A DNA stretch of 64,000 bases from Eremothecium cymbalariae DBVPG#7215 (GCF_000235365.1 NC_016452.1:1474001-1538000); one strand, 5' to 3'; positions 50,073 to 61,959 are shown, counted from the first letter of the stretch. Translations and numbers: made by a program. The notes: a model not told the origin generated them from the sequence alone.

Positions 50073-51146
50073 ATGGTTCCTAGGGGTTCTTTATTTCTGG
50101 GTTTTAATTTGTCAACTCAGTAGCTGATATGCTTGGTGGTGGATGTAAAGCTAAACATTCAACACCTGGTTACAGAAGATTTTAATAAAGATTTCCCAAA
50201 GTACAATACAACAAATGGAGTATATGAGGATGAAGGAACAATAGTTGAGGCACTGGTATGCATGTGGTTAGAGGCCATTGATTTGTGGTTTGAAAGGTTG
50301 TCCAAAAAGGCCGATCTATTACAAGTGCTGGGGATCTCAGGTCCGTGTCAACAACATGGTTCTGTTTATCGAATGAATACGTTGGAAGTGTTAGAAGGTC
50401 TTTCTGAAAGAAATGACCTTTTAGAGCAGCTCCATCCGTGTTTTAGCCGGTCCACGGCTCAAGTGGGAAGATTATAGCACAGGGGACCAATGTGTAGTAT
50501 TGACAACATATGTGGCAGTCCTCACAGAATGGATGAAATTACTGGATTTGAGGCAAACTGTCGTTTTACAGGACTTCATATTATGAAAATCCATGATACA
50601 GAATTGGAAGTGTGTGAAAATACAGCGACTGTATCTCTGGTTTCATCTTCGAATGCATTTTCCGGGAAGTTGGTTCCTATAGAGGAGGCGATGCTTGTGG
50701 AGTGAACCTGTACGATATTAAAAATCGAAAATATCATCGTAAGCTTGTTTATTTGATAGGTGGTACTGATCTCATTACAAAATTGGGAGGCCAACCGACT
50801 ATTTTAATGGCATGCCACAACTTCCGGGGCATAAATTTTATACATTGAACTATTTCAGACCACTACATGGGCATGATTTGCTACTGTTCTTTGCCACAAG
50901 AGCAGATTAAAAACACACGGAATGATCAGAGTGTGGTGCTTGTTTCAAAATGCGTTAGATGACTCAGCTATTGATTGTATGCATGAGATTGCTGTATACT
51001 TCCCACTTCCAGACATTGCATCATCCGTTAACTACTCTATAACTAAGAGTACGGTTTTTGAAAAAGATGAACAGCCGTATCGTATTTTAGCAGCTTTGCT
51101 AGCGTTCAGCATGGTTTCATGCACATTGTACAGTCGCAGGCATTGA
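50073..51146 (+). pseudogene. XKS1: Decayed xylulokinase gene
   Basis: A relic of the FGGY kinase that phosphorylates xylulose. The reading starts at ATG 50073 with LFLGFNLSTQ followed by an in-frame TAG at 50121. It continues KYNTTNGVY, CMWLEAIDLW and ISGPCQQHGSVY (matching VSGSCQQHGSVY), then a second stop at 50475. The region CRFTGLHIMKIHD to KLVPIEEA is followed by a frameshift near 50690. GDACGVNLYDI and HYMGMICYC then appear with about 75 residues missing between them, and VYFPLPDIASSV comes last. The C-terminal third is absent. In S. cerevisiae XKS1 lies beside PDX1 in the same way, which supports the identification. Confidence 0.92.
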
Positions 51147-51932
51147 GATGTTGGGTGCGAGTTTCCACGTTGTTTTTAACAGAACCTTCTATAACTAAAA
51201 TTCACCAGGAGATAATTTTCTACAGTAAAACCCAAGATGCTTCAAACTCCTGTAAGTAGCCAAGCATAGCATTCTTTGTCGTTGTTGCTGCAAAAAATGA
51301 CTCTATAGTAAAACTATGGCAAATGTAATTGGTGCTACAAAGGGTAATTATCGCTTTTGTAACCCCCTCACGACTGTGCCCTAGGGGCAGCTATAAGGCG
51401 TTTTGGTATTATTTGAACCGTGAAAGTATAATCGTTGATCACTTTACGTTATGACTAGACAAATCATACTAATGGGATTGTTTCAGTCAATATCTGTGAA
51501 ACAGATATAGATGTATAGAGACAATCTAACTTCACGATTCGCCCACTTAGTGTCATGGAACAGCACCTTTGATGCTTTTTTGCCTTTTCTGAAAAGGAAC
51601 TATATAATAGAGGCAGCAGGTTGTCTTCTCCTCTATCTTTTATGAGCACTAAATAAATCTTTTTAAAGTTTAACTATACCTCGTAGTGTGTCTACGAGTT
51701 TGCCAACCGATTCATCGTCAAAAGCGTTTTGTTTTATATGCATATTGAAAAAAGGTTTTTCGATGATGAAAATGGAATTCGACGAATTTAACCTCTAAAG
51801 AATTACTAGTGTGTAATAAGTGGAATAAAAACTATTCAGCTCGTTTTTAAAAAGGCAACCAGTTAGAAATTCAGGTTCTGGTTTGCTCTTTAATTGCTAA
51901 TAATATTTTGACTGTGCTTCAATATCTTAGAA
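51147..51932. other. Gap between the xylulokinase relic and PDX1
   Basis: 786 bases, presumably the lost C-terminal part of the relic beyond recognition and the PDX1 promoter. A perfect inverted repeat TATCTGT-gaa-ACAGATA at 51491-51507 contains a TGAAACA word, and CCTTTTCTGAAAAGG at about 51583-51597 is a second hairpin. I see no gene. Confidence 0.45.
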
Positions 51933-53168
51933 ATGCTACGTGCCCAATTATGGAGACGTTCAGCTAGGGTCTCGATTCAGCGTTATCTACACTCTACCAC
52001 TTTTCTAAATGGTATTCAGCCATTTAAGATGCCAGCAATGTCTCCGACAATGGATAAAGGTGGTATTGTTGAGTGGAAGTTTCAAGTGGGAGAGCCTTTT
52101 AATGCTGGTGATGTTATCTTGGAAGTTGAAACAGACAAGGCACAAATTGATGTTGAAGCGCAAGATGATGGTAAGTTCGCTGCTTTTGTTAAGAGTAATG
52201 GTTCCAAGGATGTTAATGTTGGCGAAGTTGTCGCGTTTATCGCAGAAGTTGATGATGATCTTGCTACTTTGGAAATCCCCAAGTTGACTATGGAGCCTCG
52301 CGCTGAATCTCCCAAGAAGGTAGAAAAGTCTATTGAAGAGCCAGTTACTCCTAGTCCTGTTCTGAAGGAGAATTCAAAAACAACAAAGGCTTCTTCTATT
52401 TCTACTTATGATAGTATTTTTAATAAAGCAGATGTCAACCAAACCCTGTTACCCTCTGTTTTGTCTTTATTGCATGCTAATGGTATCACCGCCTCTGAGG
52501 CAATCTCTAGCATCAAAGCTTCTGGCCCTAAAGGAAAGTTGTTGAAGGGTGATGTTTTGAGTCATTTAGGTAGAATTTCTTCCCAAAGTATCGAGAAAGT
52601 TACTGCTTATATTAAGAAGCACGAAAATTTGGATTTGACTAATATCAAGTTGAGGGTACCAGCGCCACAGGAATCGGGATCTAGCAAAGATGTCACTCCA
52701 AAACCACCAGCATTTGAGCCCTTGGTTATCCAGGAACAGCTGTTCATAAATGCTCAAAAAGATGTCTCTTTTGATGCCCTATCTAAATCTCTTCAGGAAT
52801 ATATTCGTGAGGCTAATTCCATTGCTCACAGCGAGGCAGTTGGTAATTCGCAGTCTGACTTATTTGATCCTTTATTTGAGGATTTGATCACTGTAGAACC
52901 AAAGAAACCACGTTTCCATGTTTCGTTTAAGTTGTCTCCATTGTGTGGTGATGAAAATTTATCCCAGAAAAGTCACAACGATATATTTGATTTACTGGCT
53001 GGAAGTTACAACTCCGCCAAACCCAGTCCGGCTCCAAAAGAACCTTTAACCCAGGAGTATACTTTAGACTTGAAGGTCAAGGTAAATGCAGACTTCTCTG
53101 ATGGTGAAATAAAGGCTCATAGATTTATTGACTATATGAGACATTTAGAAATTTTTTCAAAAAACTAA
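51933..53168 (+). CDS. PDX1: Pdx1, pyruvate dehydrogenase complex protein X (E3-binding protein)
   Basis: Mitochondrial matrix protein that anchors dihydrolipoamide dehydrogenase to the E2 core of pyruvate dehydrogenase. A basic presequence (LRAQLWRRSARVSIQRYLHS) is followed by a lipoyl domain, MPAMSPTMDKGGIVEW to ETDKAQIDVE, with the lipoyl lysine at about residue 68. A peripheral-subunit-binding region is at about 170-210 (LPSVLSLLHANGITASEAIS). The C-terminal part lacks E2 acyltransferase catalytic motifs, as expected for protein X. The 411 residues match S. cerevisiae (410). It is convergent with MET3. Confidence 0.94.
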   Translation: MLRAQLWRRSARVSIQRYLHSTTFLNGIQPFKMPAMSPTMDKGGIVEWKFQVGEPFNAGDVILEVETDKAQIDVEAQDDGKFAAFVKSNGSKDVNVGEVVAFIAEVDDDLATLEIPKLTMEPRAESPKKVEKSIEEPVTPSPVLKENSKTTKASSISTYDSIFNKADVNQTLLPSVLSLLHANGITASEAISSIKASGPKGKLLKGDVLSHLGRISSQSIEKVTAYIKKHENLDLTNIKLRVPAPQESGSSKDVTPKPPAFEPLVIQEQLFINAQKDVSFDALSKSLQEYIREANSIAHSEAVGNSQSDLFDPLFEDLITVEPKKPRFHVSFKLSPLCGDENLSQKSHNDIFDLLAGSYNSAKPSPAPKEPLTQEYTLDLKVKVNADFSDGEIKAHRFIDYMRHLEIFSKN

Positions 53169-53380
53169 GCTATATCGTTCCTTGTTTTGGATCTATGTTG
53201 TATCATAATAAATGATATAATTACGGCTTAAATTCACTAAGTCTCCATCTGTATGTTCAAACCATATGGCTCTCGAATACATGTAACATACATTATATTT
53301 AAAGAATACTATATAGTTCGATCCAGAACTATCGGCAACCAGTTATCAGGTAGTTGAAATAAAAAATAGAGTGTACCTTA

Positions 53381-54973
<1,593 letters not shown>

Positions 54974-55078
54974 CTATTGAAACTTATTATATATCATTTC
55001 CACATGCTCCATCAGCCTTTGAATTTAGACTCCTCAAACCATAAAGTCTTCTTATATCATTCAAATCTTTATAAACTA

Positions 55079-55135
55079 TGTGGCGCGTCTCTATAATTGA
55101 AGAGAAATGTCATGTGACGGGACAAAATCACGTGA
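55079..55135. promoter_or_regulatory. MET3: Cbf1 and Met31/32-like sites upstream of MET3
   Basis: TCACGTGA at 55128-55135 is a perfect Cbf1 site. CATGTGAC at 55111-55118 is a weaker one and TGTGGCG at 55079-55085 matches the Met31/Met32 core. They are 190-250 bases upstream of the MET3 ATG, the arrangement used by Met4-controlled sulfur genes, and lie close to the end of MHO1. Confidence 0.7.
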
Positions 55136-55176
55136 ATGCAAAGTCATAAATAGTTTAAAGTGGATTTGAATACCAA

Positions 55177-56166
55177 CTAGACCACGCAATATCCCGCCGC
55201 GTAGGAAACGCTGCTTTCATCCAGGGACTCCACATTACTACTTTGAGAGTAGCCGCTCCACTTGAATGGATGAGATGTATTAAGGTAGCTTAGCAAACAT
55301 AAGAAAACACCTGTAGGCTTCTCCCCGCAAATAGTATTTCCAGTGACTTCCAAGTACTCTTTCCAAGCAGCGTATGTATCCTTCGGGCCATTTTTTTGTG
55401 CTAGTATATCCATTGCATAACGATCTAGGAGTTCTATGCTCTTGTAAATTTTTAAACAATGATGATCGAGTTTACTTCTAGTTGTAAGCGTCTCGATTTC
55501 AGTCAATTCCGCAATAGCATCAGCAATATCTTCGTGCGAACTCACATAACCGGTATAGCCAAACCTCCGACCCCAATGGCAAAAGTCAGAACTTATGATA
55601 AAGATGCTGTCTCCAGACTTAAGATATTCCAACAAGCATTTACCGATGGTGTAATCGATCTTGGTTGAATTGTGAGAAATTAGGATGGGTACAACACCTA
55701 TCTTAGATGGGGAAAGGCCGTTGTGAATCAAAGTTTGGTACCACATAGGGTATTGCATTTCTAACGAGTGTTCATCTTGGTCTGCCTCTTGATCGAGATT
55801 TGCGAAGAGTTCAGGATTCGATAACAATTTTTCGACCGTTTCAACATCAACTTTCAAACTCCCTAATGGCGTCTCGAGAACCTCATACCGAGATATGAGC
55901 CCCTTGTTCTTGAAATAAAAGTGGTGACTTGGACCAAGAATAAAAACTCTTTTTATCTGATCTGTAATATCCAATTTCGCGTAGGCCTTTGCCATAGTTT
56001 CCCCACAATATGAATACCCTGCATGGGGGGAGATTATAGCCCTCGTACCCTTAACCGGGCCACCATTTTCCTTTATTGCCTCAGTGAAGAACGTCCCGAG
56101 TTGTTGTGACAAACTGCTAGGGTTGGATAAATACCATGAGCCTGAATGTGTTGCTGGTCTCGACAT
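55177..56166 (-). CDS. MHO1: Mho1, Memo family protein
   Basis: Orthologue of S. cerevisiae Mho1, the yeast homologue of human MEMO1, a fold related to extradiol dioxygenases whose biochemical role is still debated. Conserved blocks are RPATHSGSWY, ISPHAGYSYCGETMAKAY, FILGPSHHFY and EHSLEMQYPM. FIISSDFCHWGRRFGY and LDHHCLKIYKSIE follow, with the potential metal-binding His and Cys positions intact. The frame begins at GTG 56181; ATG 56166 gives 329 residues (S. cerevisiae 338). Its neighbour SUI2 is on the same strand, as in S. cerevisiae. Confidence 0.92.
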   Translation of the reverse strand: MSRPATHSGSWYLSNPSSLSQQLGTFFTEAIKENGGPVKGTRAIISPHAGYSYCGETMAKAYAKLDITDQIKRVFILGPSHHFYFKNKGLISRYEVLETPLGSLKVDVETVEKLLSNPELFANLDQEADQDEHSLEMQYPMWYQTLIHNGLSPSKIGVVPILISHNSTKIDYTIGKCLLEYLKSGDSIFIISSDFCHWGRRFGYTGYVSSHEDIADAIAELTEIETLTTRSKLDHHCLKIYKSIELLDRYAMDILAQKNGPKDTYAAWKEYLEVTGNTICGEKPTGVFLCLLSYLNTSHPFKWSGYSQSSNVESLDESSVSYAAGYCVV

Positions 56167-56543
56167 TGTTAAATTTACCACTAATCAAGGAGCTAACTAT
56201 CAACTTTTCCAATTGGAGTATTATTATACTGAACTTAGTGGCACCGAAAAATAAAGAGGCAAATATATATATATATATAATAGATAACTATTGGTTCAAA
56301 TGAACGCAACTGTGCAGCACTCTTGCCGTTGTAGATAAGCGGTATGGTTTAATAAGTCAATAGTATTACCCCTTAGGATCTTTTATAACGATATTAAATC
56401 ACGTGGATGAATCACCCCTGTTACCCTGTGCTGAAGATTGCAGAAGTATGTAATCTTGATTAACGGTTTGGTGGACAAATATACAAATTGTTTAGCGTGT
56501 TATTTATATTTATAGTGATTTATAGAGGCATTTGGCATGGTAT
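56167..56543. other. MHO1 promoter and SUI2 3' region
   Basis: 377 bases, with an AT run at 56263-56279 and ATCACGTG at 56398-56405 (Cbf1-like). No CDEII/CDEIII-like sequence follows, so it is not a centromere. Nothing else recognised. Confidence 0.45.
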
Positions 56544-57452
56544 TTATTCGTAATCAGAGTCTTCCTCTTCACTGTCAGACCTATTTTCTAATTCCTTACT
56601 TTCCAAGAGTGCTTGCAACTCAGCGTCTTCAGTTGCAGTGACCGCCTTTGGAGGCATTGTAACATTGCAAACACCTTGGTACTTGGAGATAACCTCTTCA
56701 ATTTTAGAGATTGCATGCTGCAGGGACTCAATACCTTGATTTTTGTCCAAAGCTTGGGTTGTAATAACGTACAATGGGGCAGCAACTAGTTTAACTTTAA
56801 TCTGCATCTGTTCAGTAGATGTATCCTCTGCGGCCTTTAATGCTTCCTTGATAGCTTCGATACCCTCATAGCTAAAACAAGAAACTTCGACGTCAGCTCT
56901 AATTTTAATTGCCTGTGGAGTGAGTCTCCTACTGATGTATTGCTTCAATTCATCGAAGATCTCTGAAGATGGGGGTTCAATGCCTTCCCAGACAGTTTCA
57001 TCGACAATTGAGAGCTTGAAAGCGTCATAAGCATGACCGTACTTTCGACTTAATGGCCATGCAACGGTCTTATACAATTCTTCCAATGAGAATTGGAATT
57101 TCTCTGCACATTGTCTTAAAATGGAGTGTACAGCTTTAGATTTCTGATACCTTTCCTCACACTTGATCATATCTTCGTTAGACACACGTCTTTTTGATAA
57201 ATCAATGTATCCTTTCTCTTTATCCACACGAAGCACAACCACAACCTCATTCTTACCAACACGGATCAACTTCTGAATAGATCTAATACGTCTACGAGAC
57301 AACTCCGATAACAGGACCATACCTTCAATATTGTCATATTCTAACAATTTCACATATGCACCCATTTCAGCAATCTGCTGAACATTGACCATTACAACAT
57401 CTTCAACTTCTGGGTACTTGTTTTCATAGAATCTACAGTTAGATGTGGACAT
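56544..57452 (-). CDS. SUI2: Sui2, translation initiation factor eIF2 alpha
   Basis: Alpha subunit of eIF2, which delivers initiator tRNA to the ribosome. The S1-type OB fold carries LLSELSRRRIRS, with the serine phosphorylated by Gcn2 (Ser51, residue 52 counting Met) conserved. The helical domain and the C-terminal alpha/beta domain follow, and the acidic tail ends DSEEEDSDYE. The frame has an earlier ATG at 57533, which would add 27 residues unlike any eIF2 alpha. The ATG at 57452 begins MSTSNCRFYENKYPE like S. cerevisiae MSTSHCRFYENKYPE, so I choose it (302 residues). Confidence 0.95.
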   Translation of the reverse strand: MSTSNCRFYENKYPEVEDVVMVNVQQIAEMGAYVKLLEYDNIEGMVLLSELSRRRIRSIQKLIRVGKNEVVVVLRVDKEKGYIDLSKRRVSNEDMIKCEERYQKSKAVHSILRQCAEKFQFSLEELYKTVAWPLSRKYGHAYDAFKLSIVDETVWEGIEPPSSEIFDELKQYISRRLTPQAIKIRADVEVSCFSYEGIEAIKEALKAAEDTSTEQMQIKVKLVAAPLYVITTQALDKNQGIESLQHAISKIEEVISKYQGVCNVTMPPKAVTATEDAELQALLESKELENRSDSEEEDSDYE

Positions 57453-57863
57453 CGCTAAAGTTCCCTTGCTTGGGTTCAGTGCTTTTACAACAGTGCTCGA
57501 ACCTTCAAGGTACATTTTAAACTCATCTTCCATTTTGTTAGGTTTTGCTTCACGGAAAATTTTTCAATGTCGTTAATAGTGAGTTGATACATAATCGCTG
57601 ACACTGACGTTGTAGTCGTTAAGTGCTGCCATTTAGTATATGTGAAACCTTCACTATTACTCATCAGTTGTTTAGAGGATTAAGAACATATTTGTTGGAC
57701 TAAATAGACTCATAGATGCATATGAATCCTGCTTATCAGTAGCTTTAATTTTTAAAAAACTTTCAATTTTTAGTTTATTGAAATATGTATCGTATATATA
57801 TACATGTAATATTCGTACATTTTATAACAGAGATATTAAATAGATAGTATATTCAATTGTAGT
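57453..57863. other. SUI2 promoter and 3' region of the GAP1-like gene
   Basis: 411 AT-rich bases with a palindromic GTATATATATAC run near 57793. The extra ATG at 57533 falls in the SUI2 leader. I see no other feature. Confidence 0.4.
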
Positions 57864-59630
57864 TTAACACCATAAATTCCATAGCTTTGCAATGAATGAT
57901 TTTCGGGCCATATATTCATTAAATTCCTGTTTCTCCTTTTCTAGCTCTTCTTTATCTATCATCCTTCTACCAGTGTTAACATCTATTTTATTAGAACGGA
58001 TCATCCAACTCCAGTTTCTCTTGTAAAGCTTATGGCCTACGAAACAGAATAGGAATATAGGCAATGATAGATAACCTTTAAAAAATGACTCCCAATCCGC
58101 ACCAGAACTGCCCGCTGGAAATAGTGAAGTCCAAAAAGATGCAATAAGAACGAGGATAATCACAACGCATCCATACCACGAACCGATAACGCCTGTCATG
58201 GATAAGTAAGGCAGTTCGTCTAGAGAATATCCTTGTGTATTGAGAGCTCTGCGGAAGCGGATGTGAGAGATGTTGATGGCTAGCCAACAAAACAATGTGG
58301 AAAGCCCAGACAAGGCACTCAACCAGACAAAAATCTCTTCTTGTTTATTACTTGCTGCAATGAACGATAACAGACCAAAAACCAAAGTGAATATTATAGC
58401 AACAATTGGTCTTCCTCTATTATCAATATAAGTAAAAATGCGCGGCAAATTACCAATTTCGGCCATAGAAACCATACATCTAGAACATGCATAAACAGAG
58501 CTGTTTGCAACTGAGATTATGGCGATGAGAATAATGGCGTTCATTAATGATGGTAAGCCTTGTATGCCCCCATTTTCAATTGCTATAACTAAGGGAGAGG
58601 CAGCAACATCTACAGAGGAAGATGCACTCAACAACTTAGGGTCATCATGACGCACCAGACAGCCTATAATGGTGAGCACAAGCAAGTATGATAATGTGAT
58701 CAACCAAAAGGTTCTTTTAGACGCCTTTGGCAGTGTATATCTGGGGTTTGCAGATTCTGCAGCGGAAACACCAACCAGTTCAGTTCCACTATAACTAAAC
58801 GCTGCAGTGACAAACACAGAACAAAGGCCTTTAAACTGAGAACCGGGACTGGCACCTACGAAAGATCCCGGATCATTCCAATACTTAGCTCCAATATAAC
58901 CATTTTTAGGGCCTCCGCCGCATATAAGAACGATTCCAAGAATTGTAAATCCTCCGATTGCCAAAATTTTCACCATGGACAATATAAACTCTGTTTCACC
59001 AAACGATTTGACATCTAGCAGACTAGCAAGGAAAATACAAACATAAAATACAGCAACCCATGCATCAGAGTTTACCGAGTTGTTCCAATACCGAATGGTG
59101 ATAGATGCGGCAACTAACTCAAGAGGCAGCAGTACAGCCCACTGTGCAAGATAATTGATATTCACAGCGAATCCAAGTGAAGGATCAACTAGTCGGGTAA
59201 CATAGACATTGAAACCGCCGACAACAGGAAATACTGCAGCCAATTCTCCTAAAGCATTAACAATAGTGAACAAACATGTAGATATGATAGTCCAAGCGAT
59301 CACCAGTGATGCTGGGCCACCAATATTTAAAGCCGATCCAGAGTTAACAAATAATCCGGTACCAATGGCACCACCAACTGCAAGAGTTAACAAGTGACGA
59401 ATCGACAAATCTCTATTTAAATTCAGCGATCTCTTTGTAGTATTGAAAATGGCTTTTTCCACATCATCCATATCCTCATATTTCTTTCCCATCACTTGAA
59501 CGTCATAATTTGACTTTGTCAGTGATTCCACAACTTCAACTTCTTCCATACGTTTAAAACTACTAAACAACTTGGTCCAGCTTTTGCTGATACTTGTCTC
59601 AACTTCCGATTCAAGTTTTGTATCTACCAT
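57864..59630 (-). CDS. GAP1: General amino-acid permease, GAP1-like
   Basis: Plasma-membrane amino-acid permease very similar to S. cerevisiae Gap1 along its length. Membrane segment 1 is GGAIGTGLFVNSGSALNIGG. It also has ICGGGPKNGYIGAKYWNDPGSF, FVTAAFSYSGTELVGVSAAES and SVANSSVYACSRCMV, and the C-terminus ends in FWC. It has 588 residues and 12 predicted segments. Gap1 is a broad-range amino-acid permease controlled by nitrogen quality and Rsp5-dependent endocytosis. The upstream region has two GATAA words (59913, 59925) next to a TCACGTGA at 59930. The frame begins at GTG 59657; ATG 59630 is the start. Which of the multiple yeast permeases it matches exactly is not certain. Confidence 0.85.
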   Translation of the reverse strand: MVDTKLESEVETSISKSWTKLFSSFKRMEEVEVVESLTKSNYDVQVMGKKYEDMDDVEKAIFNTTKRSLNLNRDLSIRHLLTLAVGGAIGTGLFVNSGSALNIGGPASLVIAWTIISTCLFTIVNALGELAAVFPVVGGFNVYVTRLVDPSLGFAVNINYLAQWAVLLPLELVAASITIRYWNNSVNSDAWVAVFYVCIFLASLLDVKSFGETEFILSMVKILAIGGFTILGIVLICGGGPKNGYIGAKYWNDPGSFVGASPGSQFKGLCSVFVTAAFSYSGTELVGVSAAESANPRYTLPKASKRTFWLITLSYLLVLTIIGCLVRHDDPKLLSASSSVDVAASPLVIAIENGGIQGLPSLMNAIILIAIISVANSSVYACSRCMVSMAEIGNLPRIFTYIDNRGRPIVAIIFTLVFGLLSFIAASNKQEEIFVWLSALSGLSTLFCWLAINISHIRFRRALNTQGYSLDELPYLSMTGVIGSWYGCVVIILVLIASFWTSLFPAGSSGADWESFFKGYLSLPIFLFCFVGHKLYKRNWSWMIRSNKIDVNTGRRMIDKEELEKEKQEFNEYMARKSFIAKLWNLWC

Positions 59631-60066
59631 AATAATATTTGCAGCTTTAAAACTCACCTCTATCTTTCAAATAAAGGCTATCTATGCTATAACTTTACTC
59701 ACACCTATAATTCCATGAAAGCTATACTTTTATAGCTATGTGAAAAATGTTATATGCTGTTGATGTAATGTAATTTCAAACTAACTTGTCCAGGCAGCGA
59801 TGAGTAATAATGCCAAATACGTAAATTTCCTGGTGAGATTGAATGTTCTATGCGGAGGAAGGTCTTCGTTACGCAGACGCAGTTTCTCGAGAAAACATTC
59901 AAATGTATGGGTGATAAACCTTCAGATAATCACGTGATACATACATATGATGAGATGTCAGTGGGTATTCTGCAAGCATTGCACATCTGCGTTTGGAAAA
60001 TTTCAAGTATAAATACTGCCCTTGAGGGTTTTATTATATGCAACTCTAATGTATATAACTATGGAT
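59631..60066. other. GAP1-like promoter region
   Basis: 436 bases between the permease start and the ESF1 stop. GATAA at 59913-59917 and 59925-59929 are candidate GATA-factor sites of nitrogen control, and TCACGTGA lies at 59930-59937. An 83-codon ATG frame at 59850-60101 overlaps ESF1 and is not supported. Confidence 0.45.
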
Positions 60067-61959
60067 TTACTTTTTATGCACTTTTTTATGCTTTTTCTTA
60101 AATTTTTCAACTAAACTGTTCAAGCTGTCTGTTTGACCACTTTGAGGGTGGTCATAGGACGCTTTACGCTTGTTAAAAGCTTTCTTCATTTTAGAGGAAC
60201 GTCTAGTACGTTCTTCTAAAATCTCTTTCATTGCAGGCGTCTTCTTGAATTCGGGCTGTGAGGGATCAATGGCAAAATCATGGTCCTCAAACACTTCTTT
60301 AAATCTAGGATCATTTAAGTCAGGTTTGAAGTTATCGTCCACAATAACGTTTTTGTTCTGATATCTTGACTTTTTTGTCTTCTCCTTTTGGGATTTTATT
60401 ATTTCATTCATATTAAAATGTGCATTATTGTTTAATGTCGATTTTTTACCAGTCTCATCCTCTAACATTAGTAACTCCAGCTCAGCTTGCTTCTTCTTCC
60501 TCAATTCTTTTTCGGCTTCTGTTACTGCACCATCATCACCCTTTCTTCTTCTTGCCTTCTTCTCATCTATAGCTTGCATTTTTAATTCCTTCACTCTTTC
60601 CTTTCTCTTCTTACGTCTTTCTTTTTCTTTACGTTTGATCTTGTCAAGGGCGGTTTCTTCTTCATTCTCTTCCTTTGGTGCATCCCCATTTTCCAGACCT
60701 GGAGTAAATGTGATCTCGACATCAGCCTCTTCCTCACTTCCATGTTTGTCGAATACCGATTTGTGAGCAACCTGTATTGAGTCATTCACTAATGACCTGA
60801 GAGCATTTTTGGTCTTCTCATTGGTCTCTCCTTCCGATGAATCTGAATCGGATGCTAAGTATGCCTTGAAGTCCATTTCTTCAATTTCTTTCTGATTAAA
60901 CGCCCTCTTTGATATCTCCACTCTATCAGCAGGAGTTTCATCCCAGGTTAATTTAACTTGTGAATGTTGCAAGGCAGAGGTACTGAACTGAGTAGGCTTA
61001 TAATCTTTAGGAACAGAAACACATTGATCTCTTGGATCATCCTCAAACTTCATATTATCAGGCACGTACCTTAAGTCAAACATATTAGCTGTTGATTCAA
61101 ATTCGGTCCCATCACAATTTTGGTAGATTGCTTTCGCTGTTAGGACATCACTGCAGTAAACTACTGCATAATAATATCTTAATCTGTCAAGCTGATAACG
61201 GCGGAGAGCTTTGGAATCATAATCCTTTTCTGCATCGTCTACTTCGTATAAATCGTTGATATCTATGTCGGAGTTCTCATCATCTGAATCTTTTTCTTTC
61301 TTTGATTGTTTCCGCTTGAAGAGTTCCCTTGGAGGTCCCTCAACTTCCTCACGCTTCATTCTTTCCTTACCAAATTCGCTAGGATAAATAGCAACCTTCT
61401 TAATACTTCCTCCATTTGGAACAAATGAATTGAAAGTGGCCAGTAAATCTACGGACCTCACATGGTCCCAGTCCAAATTGACCACTGCAAATACCTTTGT
61501 TGGATCACCTGTCTCTGGTTTCGACTCTTCAATTTCCAATTCTGAATCTGGATCCAGTGCACTGTCTTCAGATTCCTCCTCGGATTCACTGGAAGAGTTT
61601 TCGTCAGACGACGATTCATAATCTAATGGCACCTCTCCACGAGCTCTATCTAATGCAGAAACAGCTATGTCTTCGGTTTCACCTTCCTCGTCATCCGACT
61701 GAATCTTTTCAACACTTTCATTTTTTGAGAAGTATCGATCAAAATCTTTCGCTTCTTTTTCATCATAGCTGCCAATTCGTCTACCATATTTGTCCACCTT
61801 AGCTTTACGTTTGAATTCCAAGTCCTTCTTACTAAATCTATCATCCAATGTAATTTTCAGTTTGTTGACTTTGGGTTTCCTGAACTTGGGATCATTGTGG
61901 ATGCCCGCAAACCTTGAATCATTCGTAACTGGATCACGCTTTTCCCTTTTATCAGACAT
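60067..61959 (-). CDS. ESF1: Esf1, 18S rRNA processing factor
   Basis: Nucleolar small-subunit processome factor required for early pre-rRNA cleavages. The 630-residue protein begins with the conserved RFAGIHNDPKFRKPK and DDRFSKKDLE...KVDKYGRRIG blocks. It has long acidic regions and a central RNA-binding-like domain (VNLDWDHVRSVDLLATFNSF). The NUC153-type motif NDPRFKEVFEDHDFAIDPS lies near residue 550, followed by a lysine-rich tail. The length equals S. cerevisiae Esf1 (628). The PAC-like GCGATGA at 61993-61999 and AT-rich RRPE-like words near 62050-62070 lie upstream. In S. cerevisiae it neighbours KEI1, which here is 50 kb away. Confidence 0.93.
   Translation of the reverse strand: MSDKREKRDPVTNDSRFAGIHNDPKFRKPKVNKLKITLDDRFSKKDLEFKRKAKVDKYGRRIGSYDEKEAKDFDRYFSKNESVEKIQSDDEEGETEDIAVSALDRARGEVPLDYESSSDENSSSESEEESEDSALDPDSELEIEESKPETGDPTKVFAVVNLDWDHVRSVDLLATFNSFVPNGGSIKKVAIYPSEFGKERMKREEVEGPPRELFKRKQSKKEKDSDDENSDIDINDLYEVDDAEKDYDSKALRRYQLDRLRYYYAVVYCSDVLTAKAIYQNCDGTEFESTANMFDLRYVPDNMKFEDDPRDQCVSVPKDYKPTQFSTSALQHSQVKLTWDETPADRVEISKRAFNQKEIEEMDFKAYLASDSDSSEGETNEKTKNALRSLVNDSIQVAHKSVFDKHGSEEEADVEITFTPGLENGDAPKEENEEETALDKIKRKEKERRKKRKERVKELKMQAIDEKKARRRKGDDGAVTEAEKELRKKKQAELELLMLEDETGKKSTLNNNAHFNMNEIIKSQKEKTKKSRYQNKNVIVDDNFKPDLNDPRFKEVFEDHDFAIDPSQPEFKKTPAMKEILEERTRRSSKMKKAFNKRKASYDHPQSGQTDSLNSLVEKFKKKHKKVHKK

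Noticed and set aside
57453..57533. 27-residue N-terminal extension of eIF2 alpha from ATG 57533
   Set aside because: The S. cerevisiae start aligns with ATG 57452; the extension has no counterpart in the family.
59930..59937. CDEI-like octamers (also at 3770, 41817, 55128 and 56398) as centromere candidates
   Set aside because: None is followed by a very AT-rich CDEII of the expected length and a CDEIII with TTCCGAA; the single TTCCGAA near 28390 has no CDEI or AT-rich spacer.
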